Assembly: GCA_008933615.1 (NCBI GenBank)
Contig: WBUR01000001.1
Span: 1-64,000 of the forward strand
Origin: a bacterium
GTDB taxonomy: Bacteria; CLD3; SB21
Direction of reading: 5' to 3'
Length of the DNA: 64,000 nucleotides
Program-made: the position numbers and the translations under genes
Shown: one piece after another, positions 56,195 through 64,000 of the stretch
Position numbering within the stretch: position 1 is the first letter of the stretch
How the letters are laid out: each line of letters begins with the position of its first letter
Notes under the pieces: generated by a model
Told to the model about the DNA's origin: nothing
Seen by the model: the letters and a program-made list of their open reading frames with translations, nothing else
The model's database searches: none

Positions 56195-58288
56195 GTGTTT
56201 TTGCGTCAAATAATCATACTGGCAATCTTTATTATGATCGGATCCTGTAAAAAGGGCGATAATCCGAACCGGACAACCCACCGCGTTGCTTATAAGATCG
56301 TAGTACCGGATTCACTTATTCGAATTAAAAATGATCTGAAAAAATTTTATGAACGGTGGAATGCAAGGCAGGATCTGCCTTTTACGTTTTCAGATTCGGC
56401 TGAACATGTCTTACGTATCAATGACAGCGCGGAGTATCATAATACTTATTTCCAGCTCATCCATGATACGATAAAGTATAAAGACGAACGCCTGCCGTTA
56501 CAGTCAACCTTAATTGCCGTCAAGGCCAATGGACATATTCAGATCGTTACCCATAGTTCCGTTCGGATGTGGTTTTTGCTTGAGGCCTTGTTCGAGCTAT
56601 TTGAAAACTACGCCGATCGACCTGAAGCGGTCTTGATTCACTCCGGAAGGCAAATAGTTCTCAAATCCTACAAAACCGACTCAGGCTGGATTGATGATCT
56701 CAATGTCTTTGCAACCCGCCGCCAATATGAACGGCAGGCTGCAATGGAAGAAACGTTTTTCAGTTTCAGCGGAGGCAAGATGCCGTATGATTCCACTAAA
56801 ATGAATGCGGCCTTGTCTCATTATCCATCGCGCTTTGTAAAGAAGTTTCGCCCCGCCATTTTCGTTTATCCTGATTACGAAACTAAGTCGCAGATCTTCA
56901 GTAATGTCATGGAGCATTCGTATGACCTTGCGAAAAATCAAATTCATATAGTGGATTGCTCGTTGACCCGTCTGCGGTTTACTGAAATTGTCTCCGTTTA
57001 CTTTGCTTCGCAAATCTACGGAAGCGCCATGCCCCGTTTGACCGAAGGACTTGGGATTTTTTATGCGAATACGTATTTTGGGAAACCTTTTTCATGGTGG
57101 AATTCAAAGCGGCCTTTACTGAACTTGATAGATAAAACCAATCTTCTTTCAAAACCCGCAGAAAATGAAAACGCGTTTTTGTATACCTATCTTGCGGTTT
57201 TGTTCTGGTCGGAAAACCGCAAAAGCATCGAACTTGTTTTCAAATCTCCCGACGCCTATATCCAAAATTTTAGCCTCGATGTAACCGCGGACAAGATTTT
57301 TGACCGGAAAATAGATTCTATCCCGTATTTCAAAGGCTTCTCCTATGCGCATTCCAATGGCGTTACAACCGGTTACATGTCCAAACAATCCAAAGAATCG
57401 TTGAAAGCGTTACGTGAAATCGGCACCGATGCCGTTTCCATTACGCCGTTCGGATACGCCAAAAACGAAAACGAAAGCTCGGTCTATTTCGTTCTGGATA
57501 ATACGTGGGACGAGACGTTGGCTTCGCTTTTCAAGGCAAATGAAGATGCGCAGGCTCTTGGAATGCATGTTATGATGAAACCCCATATCTGGCTTGGCAA
57601 CGGCAAATGGTGCGGCGAGATTCGAATCGCCGATGAAAGAGAATTGAAAAAATGGGAAAATGCGTATTGTCAGTTTATTACTTATCACGGGTTGATAGCG
57701 GAACTCGCCGGGATGCAAAGCTTATGCGTTGCCGTAGAATTACCGCATATGTTTCACCACACTGATATGTGGCGCAGAATTATCCGATGCGCACGCGTCG
57801 CTTTCAGCGGGCCGCTGACGTACGGCGCAAATTGGATGGACGAATACGAAGGCATCGTTTTTTGGGATGACCTTGATTTTATTGGTATCCAGAGTTATTT
57901 CCCATTATCCAAATCGAAAAGCGAGTCAGCGTCAGGCATACGCGCCCATGCAAAAGCATTGTCGTCTATACTTTCTCAATTTTCAAATAAATGGAACCGG
58001 CCGATCGTTTTTACCGAAGCGGGATTCCCGAGTATCGAATACGGACTTATGAATCCGCACCAGGAAGATTTTTCGCAAAACAAATCCGAAGAAACTCAGT
58101 CGATGGGCTACTCTGTATTATTTGAGGAGTTTTCAAGACAACCGTGGTTCAAAGGATTTTATTGGTGGAAATGGGAAAGCGGGAATTCTTCCAGGCGACG
58201 CTCGGATAAATCATTTCATATTCGCGGAAAAAAAACAGAACAGATAGTCAAACAATATTACCTGAACCGGGTTGGAGCAAAAAAATAA
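56195..58288 (+). CDS. lipoprotein with degenerate peptidase-like region and GH113-like barrel
   Basis: A 697-aa lipoprotein. GTG start at 56195 with GAGAAGG upstream; the signal sequence ends FIMIGSCKK (lipobox Cys). Residues about 150-320 look like a gluzincin-type (peptidase-MA-like) domain: YDLAKNQIHIVDCSLTRLRF, then RLTEGLGIFYANTYFGK, which mimics the third-ligand helix EGLAxY. No HExxH is present. Residues about 370-690 resemble a GH113 TIM barrel (IPYFKGFSYAHSNGVTTGYM, LGMHVMMKPHIWL, CVAVEL, IVFTEAGFPS, FKGFYWWKWESG) with plausible acid and nucleophile Glu. The enzyme may cut or bind a mannan- or peptidoglycan-like glycan; this is inferred. Confidence 0.75.
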   Translation: MFLRQIIILAIFIMIGSCKKGDNPNRTTHRVAYKIVVPDSLIRIKNDLKKFYERWNARQDLPFTFSDSAEHVLRINDSAEYHNTYFQLIHDTIKYKDERLPLQSTLIAVKANGHIQIVTHSSVRMWFLLEALFELFENYADRPEAVLIHSGRQIVLKSYKTDSGWIDDLNVFATRRQYERQAAMEETFFSFSGGKMPYDSTKMNAALSHYPSRFVKKFRPAIFVYPDYETKSQIFSNVMEHSYDLAKNQIHIVDCSLTRLRFTEIVSVYFASQIYGSAMPRLTEGLGIFYANTYFGKPFSWWNSKRPLLNLIDKTNLLSKPAENENAFLYTYLAVLFWSENRKSIELVFKSPDAYIQNFSLDVTADKIFDRKIDSIPYFKGFSYAHSNGVTTGYMSKQSKESLKALREIGTDAVSITPFGYAKNENESSVYFVLDNTWDETLASLFKANEDAQALGMHVMMKPHIWLGNGKWCGEIRIADERELKKWENAYCQFITYHGLIAELAGMQSLCVAVELPHMFHHTDMWRRIIRCARVAFSGPLTYGANWMDEYEGIVFWDDLDFIGIQSYFPLSKSKSESASGIRAHAKALSSILSQFSNKWNRPIVFTEAGFPSIEYGLMNPHQEDFSQNKSEETQSMGYSVLFEEFSRQPWFKGFYWWKWESGNSSRRRSDKSFHIRGKKTEQIVKQYYLNRVGAKK

Positions 58289-58334
58289 TCTATGCCCTAA
58301 GTTATTTTTCTACGCAGTCAGAAATGCTTGAATA

Positions 58335-59819
58335 TTACCCGACTATTCGCCTCGCAATCTCTTCCTGGGCCAATTGACCCGAACTAAAAGTACAGACAAA
58401 ATTTTTCAGGTTTTTTAGGCCGTCTCCTATGTATGGGTTACCGCAGGAAATGAGAAGATGCTCTTTATTTTGAAACAAAGATTCCAACACGTTTTTAATT
58501 ACATCAGGCAATTGATATTTTTTCTGCCACGCCATCGGCTTCACGTCCGTGATAACAACTACTCTTCTAAATTCTGACAAATCCGGAATCGCCGCCATTT
58601 CGTCCGACCATACTGATGCTACTATTTTCATATCGTTTGTTTTCTTTTCTAAATCTTTGAAACTGTTTCGATCGGTTTGTATTAACCAGATAACAGCATT
58701 TTCAGTAGAAAGCGTACGTGGCCATATTCCCTTTTTTGTTACAAAACATTGTTGCGTAATATGATGGGCAAACTGCACATGTTCATGATTTCCAACGATC
58801 TTCAGCGCGTTGGAACCGTCGGTATATCGATGCTCGAACAATCCCCATTTCTTTTTGGCGAACAATATCCTTTCGACCGATTTATCCAAACGTGCAGATG
58901 CTTCAGAATTATTTTCCACCATGCGGCGGACGATCCCGCATGCGTTTTCTGTACTGACGGGAATCAGCATTTGATCAACGCCCGCATCGAAAACTTTAGT
59001 AACCGCTTCTTCTTCAGAAAACTGATCTGTTATCGCGCCCATCATCATTGCGTCCGTGATAATAAGCCCTTCGTATTTCCACTGATTGCGAATCAGGCCG
59101 GTCGTTATATTTTTCGACATCGTTGCGGGCAAGCCCGAAGCATCCAGCGAGGGAACGGCTATGTGCCCGATCATAAGGGCGTCAACTCCCGCATCCATGG
59201 CGCGCCGAAACGGAAGAAATGCTAATTGCTCCAGCCTTGATAAAGAATGAGGTAGTCTGGGTAATTCCCGGTGGGAGTCCACCTGCGTATCCCCGTGGCC
59301 CGGAAAATGTTTAGCCGTTGCCAGCATACCGTTTTCCTGCAATCCTTTAATGTACGCCAATCCGCAGGATGTGACCGTTTCCGCATCTTCACCGAAGGAA
59401 CGAATATTGATGATGGGGTTGTCGCGGTTATTATTGATATCCAGAACCGGGCTGAAGTTTTGGTGAATGCCGACGGCGCGTGATTCGATTGCGGTGATTT
59501 TAGCAACATCATAAATGAGTTGAACCGAATTCTTTTTAGCCGCTTCGGCAAGACCCATGAAGTACGGAAAACTGGTCGCGCCTTTGACCTGCTGACCCAA
59601 ACCTCGTTCCAGATCGGCAGAAAAAAGAATCGGCTGTTGACTTATACTCTGAAGGCGATTGAGCGAATGGATTACTTGTTCCATATCGCCGCCAAAAACA
59701 ATAAAACTCCCGATGTGAAACTCTCTGATCAGATCTTCTGCCTGCATTAGATCAAATTCCGGATCATTAAAATCCAATCGCGGGATTACAAGTTGTCCTA
59801 TTTTTTCGTCTAAATTCAT
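58335..59819 (-). CDS. nagZ: GH3 beta-N-acetylhexosaminidase (NagZ-like)
   Basis: A 494-aa glycoside hydrolase family 3 enzyme. Visible are LDEKIGQLVIPRLDF, the NagZ His/Asp loop AKHFPGHGDTQVDSHRELPR (about 170-190) and the nucleophile region GLIITDAMMMGAITDQFS. NagZ-type enzymes release GlcNAc from muropeptides during cell-wall recycling. About 130 residues follow the catalytic domain, so it is longer than single-domain E. coli NagZ and has a small C-terminal domain of the two-domain GH3 type. No signal peptide, so cytoplasmic. Confidence 0.88.
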   Translation of the reverse strand: MNLDEKIGQLVIPRLDFNDPEFDLMQAEDLIREFHIGSFIVFGGDMEQVIHSLNRLQSISQQPILFSADLERGLGQQVKGATSFPYFMGLAEAAKKNSVQLIYDVAKITAIESRAVGIHQNFSPVLDINNNRDNPIINIRSFGEDAETVTSCGLAYIKGLQENGMLATAKHFPGHGDTQVDSHRELPRLPHSLSRLEQLAFLPFRRAMDAGVDALMIGHIAVPSLDASGLPATMSKNITTGLIRNQWKYEGLIITDAMMMGAITDQFSEEEAVTKVFDAGVDQMLIPVSTENACGIVRRMVENNSEASARLDKSVERILFAKKKWGLFEHRYTDGSNALKIVGNHEHVQFAHHITQQCFVTKKGIWPRTLSTENAVIWLIQTDRNSFKDLEKKTNDMKIVASVWSDEMAAIPDLSEFRRVVVITDVKPMAWQKKYQLPDVIKNVLESLFQNKEHLLISCGNPYIGDGLKNLKNFVCTFSSGQLAQEEIARRIVG

Positions 59820-60159
59820 ACCCTTATTTTTCGTGCTTATCCGGTTTACTCACATTCAAGAGAAAACAAGTCAGCCTGAACTAGTCGAAGGCTGATTTTA
59901 CTCTAATACTTTGTCATGGTTCGACAAGCTTGTCCTGAGCCCTGCCGAAGGGCTCATCATGACGTAAGTGAGCCAACGGGATAAACGTGTTTTTTTATTT
60001 CATTCCAATATAATAAAATAATTTCGATGAAACACTTTAGGTTTTTTTTGAATGAATGCACACAACGGCTTCACACCTTGCCTTTGATTCCGGAAAACTT
60101 TATTTTTTCGACCGACGATTTTCAATTATGAATTTATATTTACCTATTTCAACGCCGCT
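59820..60159. other. 340-bp divergent intergenic region
   Basis: Between the GH3 gene (minus) and the STT3-like gene (plus). It contains a palindromic repeat at 59913-59963 and an AT-rich stretch. No gene or convincing promoter boxes were recognised. Confidence 0.5.
59913..59963. repeat. interspersed palindromic repeat (GTTCGACAAGCTTGTC type)
   Basis: A 51-nt element: GTCATGGTTCGACAAGCTTG, TCCTGAGCCCTGCCGAAGGG, CTCATCATGAC. The ends GTCATG and CATGAC pair, and inner parts form smaller stems. This type of sequence is common as an interspersed extragenic repeat in environmental genomes. A degenerate trace (CTGAACTAGTCGAAGGCTGA) lies at 59876-59895. Confidence 0.65.
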
Positions 60160-61692
60160 ATGAAGAATATTTTTGAGAAACCTGAAAAGATTATAAACAA
60201 CTGGGCATTAATCCTGCCTTTGTTATTCTTTCTTTATGTCGCTGCGTTATTCGGTACCACCGCGATCTTGCAAGACGGGTTGTTCGAGCGGGACGGATAT
60301 TACCACGCAAGATTCGCGCAGATGATGCCTGAGCGCGGCCTGGATAGGTCATTTCCATGGACACAACTCAGCACCTGGCGGGATAATTTTTGCGACAAAG
60401 AGTTTTTGTATCATCTCGCGATGATGCCGTTCGCGCAGATAGGGAATGATCCAATTTTTGGAGCGCGTTTATTTGCGCTTCTACTGTCGATATCTGTTCT
60501 CGTAACTTTATTCATGTTGCTTCGCGCGCATCATTGCCGGTGGCCGCTGCTTTTTACAGCAATACCGCTCGCGGCAGGTGGGCTTTTCATAGCGCGATTA
60601 GGGATGATTCGCTCTCATGTCTTGAGCATGGCGCTTCTGATGATTGGAATTCATTTTCTTCTTAAAGAAAAATGGCGCGCGCTTTTTATTCTCGGATTTG
60701 TGTATGCGTGGAGCTACACCATGCCGTTTGTTCTGCTTATGACTGCAGTGCCTTTTGTAATTGGAAAATGGATCGGAAAAGGCGGTTTCGACTGGAAATT
60801 ACCGTTGGCCGCAGGAGCCGGTTCGATACTCGGGCTTGTAATTCATCCCTATTCGCCGCTAACGCTTGAAACGTTTCTTACCTATTTACAGGTTTTCAGT
60901 ATTGGGATGCAGGGAACCGGCTTTTCAGGATTCGAACTCGGAAATGAGATCTATCCTTATTCCTTGCCGGTATTTTTCAATATCTATCCGTTCGTTCTTA
61001 TTTTTGTTCCGGCGCTCATGGCGTTCGTGATTTTTCGCTGGGAAAAATTCACGGCTGCAACAGCAGGTATCGTATTCTCCGCGTTATTTTGGCTGGGTAT
61101 GACGGCCGCATCTCCCCGGTTTGTAGAATATTCTGTTCTGATGCTCGCTATAACCTCTGCATTAGTCGTACGCGAAACAATTTCCGTGAGCCCACCAACT
61201 GCGTCTTCATTCCTGAATAAGCCTCAACTACGAAAAACAATAGCTATCCTGTCGATTGCTGTGCTTGTCGGATTTCATATCCGCTCAATGAATTTCTACA
61301 TCCATTATCAAAGTAAAGCTGCGCCACAGCGGTATTTCAAAAATGCGTCTCAATGGATGACACGGCATTTGGAATCGGGAGAAACGGTTATCAACTTGTT
61401 CTGGGATGATTTTCCGGATCTTTTTTACGACGGCGCGCGGCAGCGATATATCTGGGGGCTCGATCCGACGTATTCGATACGCGAAGATCCTGAGAAAGCA
61501 GCGCTTCTGGAACGGTTTCGGCGGCACGAACTTTTTCTCGACGGCTCCACGCTATCACGCCAATTTAATTCCCGCTATCTCATTCTTCGCGCGAAGCGTG
61601 AAGGCGGTTTCCCGGAACTGGCATTCCCTCCATTCCGTAAAGTCTATGGCGATAGTTCAGCTGTGATATATCTTATAACTGAAATCAGATAA
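60160..61692 (+). CDS. STT3-like GT-C membrane glycosyltransferase
   Basis: A 510-aa protein with about 10-12 membrane helices and a C-terminal soluble part of about 110 residues. The first external loop has FERDGYYHARFAQMMPERGL, much like the DxYYHxR loop of oligosaccharyltransferase STT3 and related GT-C enzymes. The C-terminal domain has INLFWDDFPDLFYDGARQRY. It may transfer a lipid-linked sugar to protein or glycan on the outer face of the membrane. No Shine-Dalgarno is obvious at 60160. Function inferred from topology and this loop only. Confidence 0.6.
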   Translation: MKNIFEKPEKIINNWALILPLLFFLYVAALFGTTAILQDGLFERDGYYHARFAQMMPERGLDRSFPWTQLSTWRDNFCDKEFLYHLAMMPFAQIGNDPIFGARLFALLLSISVLVTLFMLLRAHHCRWPLLFTAIPLAAGGLFIARLGMIRSHVLSMALLMIGIHFLLKEKWRALFILGFVYAWSYTMPFVLLMTAVPFVIGKWIGKGGFDWKLPLAAGAGSILGLVIHPYSPLTLETFLTYLQVFSIGMQGTGFSGFELGNEIYPYSLPVFFNIYPFVLIFVPALMAFVIFRWEKFTAATAGIVFSALFWLGMTAASPRFVEYSVLMLAITSALVVRETISVSPPTASSFLNKPQLRKTIAILSIAVLVGFHIRSMNFYIHYQSKAAPQRYFKNASQWMTRHLESGETVINLFWDDFPDLFYDGARQRYIWGLDPTYSIREDPEKAALLERFRRHELFLDGSTLSRQFNSRYLILRAKREGGFPELAFPPFRKVYGDSSAVIYLITEIR

Positions 61693-61996
61693 AAACATTT
61701 TCAAGTGACGGCCGGCCTGGGGCTGATTGTTTCATCATTCAAAAAAAAACAAATGAAATACATCGGGATTTGCTGACGGAAGTCTTTTCAGAAAGTTCGA
61801 CTTTTCGATTATGGAATTCAGAGACTATTTCGGTTTCTAAATTGACTTCACTAAAACCATACTGCAACCCAAATGTTTGATCTTTTCAATAACAGTATTG
61901 ATTAAGAAGCCAAGGTTCATTTCCCTTTGTGAGCCAACCGGTTAAGCAGGTTTTATAAATATTCACAAGAAAAAATTACCGGAATTGCATCTACAT
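61693..61996. other. 304-bp convergent intergenic region
   Basis: Between the STT3-like gene (plus) and the HD-GYP gene (minus). No clear terminator hairpin with a T run, repeat or gene was seen; only a short CCGGCC palindrome near 61720. Confidence 0.4.
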
Positions 61997-63049
61997 TCAA
62001 TCCATCTCACTCATTTTTTGGTTGGAATATTTCGCTTGAATTTGGCTGATCTGGGGTAGAATGGTTTTAAAATTTTGGACAAGAAACGGATCAAAGTGTT
62101 TTCCGCTTTGCCTGTCTAATTCTTCAATAGCCTGTTCCGTCGTCCATGCTTTTTTGTAGGCGCGTTCGGATGTCAAAGCGTCAAATACATCCGCGATGGC
62201 GCAAATACGCGCAGCCAGAGGAATCTTGTCTCCACTTAGCCCTTTGGGATAACCTGTACCGTCATATTTCTCATGATGCCCGATAGCAATATCGGCAGCC
62301 ATTTGCATGATCCTGGACGTACTGTTTTGCATGATCTCATAGCCCGTCAAGGTATGAAGTTTCATCAACGCATATTCGTACTGATCCAGTTTTTCCGATT
62401 TGTACAAAATATTATCCGGCGTCCCGACCTTTCCTATATCGTGCATCGAAGACGCCACGAAAATAAGTTCCTGATCTTCGCTTGGCAGGTTGATTTTTTT
62501 TGCAAGTTCTTTGCTGTACAACGCGACCCGCATAACGTGCACACCCGTCTCAGGACTTCGGTATTCTGCCGCGCGCGAAAGCCGGAAGATAGCCTCGCGC
62601 TCTTTTTCAATAATGTCTTTAGTCACGCGGCGCACTTCCGCATCCAGCCAGTCGGCGCGATTCACGAGTTGTTTTTGGCTTTGCCGGATCGACAACATAT
62701 TTCGTGTCCTCGCAATGAGTTCGGATTTATCGATCGGCTTGTTGAGAAAATCGCTGGCGCCCATTTCTAACGCTTTATACCTGACTTTCTTGTCATCGTC
62801 CGCTGTGATCATGACAATCGGCGTTTCGTTTTTCCCCGGTAGTTTTCTGAATGCTTCGATGAACTCCAAACCGTTCATGTCCGGCATCATATAATCGACA
62901 AAAACAAGATCCGGGTCCTCATTGGTACACCAATCCATGGCCTTAAGAGGATTAAGATAACTGACGGGTTCGCATTGAAATGATTTACTCAGAATATTTT
63001 CAAGAACCTTAACATTGATTTCGCAGTCGTCGATAATAAGAATCTTCAT
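61997..63049 (-). CDS. response regulator with HD-GYP domain (cyclic-di-GMP phosphodiesterase type)
   Basis: A 350-aa regulator. The receiver domain (about 1-120) has acidic pocket Asp7/Asp8, phospho-acceptor Asp52 (VFVDYMMPD) and the KP loop DFLNKPID. After a helical linker, an HD-GYP domain (about 155-340) carries the metal ligands ASSMHDIGKVGTPD and the signature GHHEKYDGTGYPKGL. It should hydrolyse cyclic-di-GMP (or cGAMP) when phosphorylated, linking two-component input to motility or biofilm. ATG at 63049 with AAGGGAAG upstream. Lies 36 nt after the multi-receiver protein, so they are probably co-transcribed. Confidence 0.95.
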   Translation of the reverse strand: MKILIIDDCEINVKVLENILSKSFQCEPVSYLNPLKAMDWCTNEDPDLVFVDYMMPDMNGLEFIEAFRKLPGKNETPIVMITADDDKKVRYKALEMGASDFLNKPIDKSELIARTRNMLSIRQSQKQLVNRADWLDAEVRRVTKDIIEKEREAIFRLSRAAEYRSPETGVHVMRVALYSKELAKKINLPSEDQELIFVASSMHDIGKVGTPDNILYKSEKLDQYEYALMKLHTLTGYEIMQNSTSRIMQMAADIAIGHHEKYDGTGYPKGLSGDKIPLAARICAIADVFDALTSERAYKKAWTTEQAIEELDRQSGKHFDPFLVQNFKTILPQISQIQAKYSNQKMSEMD

Positions 63050-63085
63050 GACACACTTCCCTTCTGATGCGTGTAACGACGTGAA

Positions 63086-64000
63086 CTAAGCAGCTTCGAC
63101 CGGCTCAAAAAAATGGTTTTCGAGCATGAGTTGTTTTAGATGAAAACATGTTTCTTCATAGACAATGCCAATCCGATGAATCAGGACGGCAATCTCTTTA
63201 GGCCGATGATGCGCTTGAATTTTTTCCAGCGATTGGCACGCTTCTACCATAGCGACCGCGCCAATATTTGCGCTGATGCCTTTCAACGTGTGCGCAATTT
63301 TTCGAAATCCGGACAATTCACCTACATGTGCGTAATCTTTGATTTCGCCTAGTAAGGTCTCCGCCTGGTCAATGTACATATCTGCCAGTTCTTTAAAAAA
63401 GTCGGCCGTGACGCCGATATCTCTGAGTTGATCGAGATCGACGATCGGTTTTACCGCTGTAGTTTTAGGTTTTTCGGGCGCCATGTTTCCTCCCCATTCA
63501 ATTAGTTTAGATTGAATTTGTTTAATGTTAATTGGTTTTGTAATAAAGTCATTCATGCCTGCATTTATACATTGATCGCGGTCCTCTTTCATTGCGTTCG
63601 CCGTCATAGCGATAATACGGGGCCTGTCTTCCTGGCTATATGCCTTTACGATCTGACGCGTCGCTTCGAGCCCGTCCATTTCCGGCATCTGCACATCCAT
63701 AAAAATTAGGTCGTACGTTTTCTGACGAAGCGCGGCGAGCACTTTTAAACCGTTATCGGCGACGTCAACCTGGTATCCCATTTTTTGAAATGCCAGGACG
63801 GCTAGTTTTTGATTGATCGCATTATCTTCCGCCAGCAAAATCTTCAATGGCAATCGTTCAGAGAGTTGTGCATCGAGCGTACTTTCAAATATCTGTTTCT
63901 CTTTTTTGGAACCTGCAAAAACATGTTTGACTGTTTCTTTCAACTGATTAAGTTTGACGGGCTTGGAAATAAACGCCGAAAATACATTTGCCGGATAATT
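63086..64000 (-). CDS. hybrid signalling protein with two receivers and HPt domain, C-terminal fragment
   Basis: The gene is cut by the right window edge; the frame is open to position 64000. The fragment (304 aa) begins at the end of one receiver (NYPANVFSAFISKPVKLNQL, with the KP motif) and has a complete second receiver: LKILLAEDNAINQKLAVLAF, phospho-acceptor in DLIFMDVQMPEMDGLEATRQ, then NDFITKPINI. A C-terminal HPt domain has the phospho-His in KIAHTLKGISANIGAVAMVE. The missing part is probably a sensor histidine kinase. It would pass phosphate to the HD-GYP regulator just downstream. Confidence 0.9.
   Translation of the reverse strand, partial: NYPANVFSAFISKPVKLNQLKETVKHVFAGSKKEKQIFESTLDAQLSERLPLKILLAEDNAINQKLAVLAFQKMGYQVDVADNGLKVLAALRQKTYDLIFMDVQMPEMDGLEATRQIVKAYSQEDRPRIIAMTANAMKEDRDQCINAGMNDFITKPINIKQIQSKLIEWGGNMAPEKPKTTAVKPIVDLDQLRDIGVTADFFKELADMYIDQAETLLGEIKDYAHVGELSGFRKIAHTLKGISANIGAVAMVEACQSLEKIQAHHRPKEIAVLIHRIGIVYEETCFHLKQLMLENHFFEPVEAA

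Overview
The window looks like chromosomal DNA of a free-living, diderm (Gram-negative) bacterium, probably of the FCB superphylum (Bacteroidota/Ignavibacteriota/Calditrichota-like). The evidence is an LptD-type outer-membrane protein, a LolA-like carrier, a TonB-receptor-type N-terminus with a carboxypeptidase-regulatory-like domain, a DUF6588-type barrel, a giant beta-propeller sensor kinase and many lipoproteins. The phylum is inferred from gene content; no rRNA or tRNA gene was found to fix it. Several promoters read as ordinary sigma70 boxes with 17-bp spacing, and TTG/GTG starts are frequent.

Layout. 1-13.6 kb: a truncated divergent TonB-receptor-like gene, a 650-bp regulatory gap with a perfect CRP-type palindrome, then smc, nth, a propeller histidine kinase, citrate synthase with a clear terminator, dtd and an lptD-like gene. 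13.6-31.8 kb (minus strand): a long co-directional envelope block running ftsK, lolA, a flippase-like membrane protein, wza, wzc, an epimerase, wzx, a GT-C membrane protein, a second epimerase, GT4, GT9 and uvrA. Several junctions overlap by 4 nt, so this reads as a capsule/exopolysaccharide export operon with housekeeping genes at both ends. 31.9-38.8 kb (minus): gcvT, a four-helix-bundle gene, an aminotransferase, an unusual three-gene cassette (TIGR04255-like plus two unknown proteins), and thiC with a complete TPP riboswitch and terminator.

38.9-42.9 kb: two secreted proteins, then a small accessory island marked by three copies of a CGCAGAT-type palindromic repeat. It holds a nuclease-like gene pair, a small unknown gene and a GxxExxY gene. 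42.9-54.3 kb: M1 peptidase, YjjG-type nucleotidase, GMC oxidoreductase, DUF6588 barrel, YCII protein, APC permease, a BON-domain protein behind a consensus sigma70 promoter, an Ala-rich lipoprotein, DUF1761, a PD40 lipoprotein and a Rieske oxygenase. 54.5-64 kb: a DUF4139 protein, a lipoprotein that appears to fuse a degenerate peptidase-like region to a GH113-like barrel, a GH3 hexosaminidase, an STT3-like GT-C protein, an HD-GYP response regulator, and a partial REC-REC-HPt signalling protein cut by the window end.

Most likely places for undescribed biology: the three-gene cassette at 34.9-36.5 kb, which may be read through from the TPP-controlled thiC transcript; the repeat-bounded island at 40.65-42.78 kb; and the 34-nt inverted repeat that encloses the thiC riboswitch terminator.
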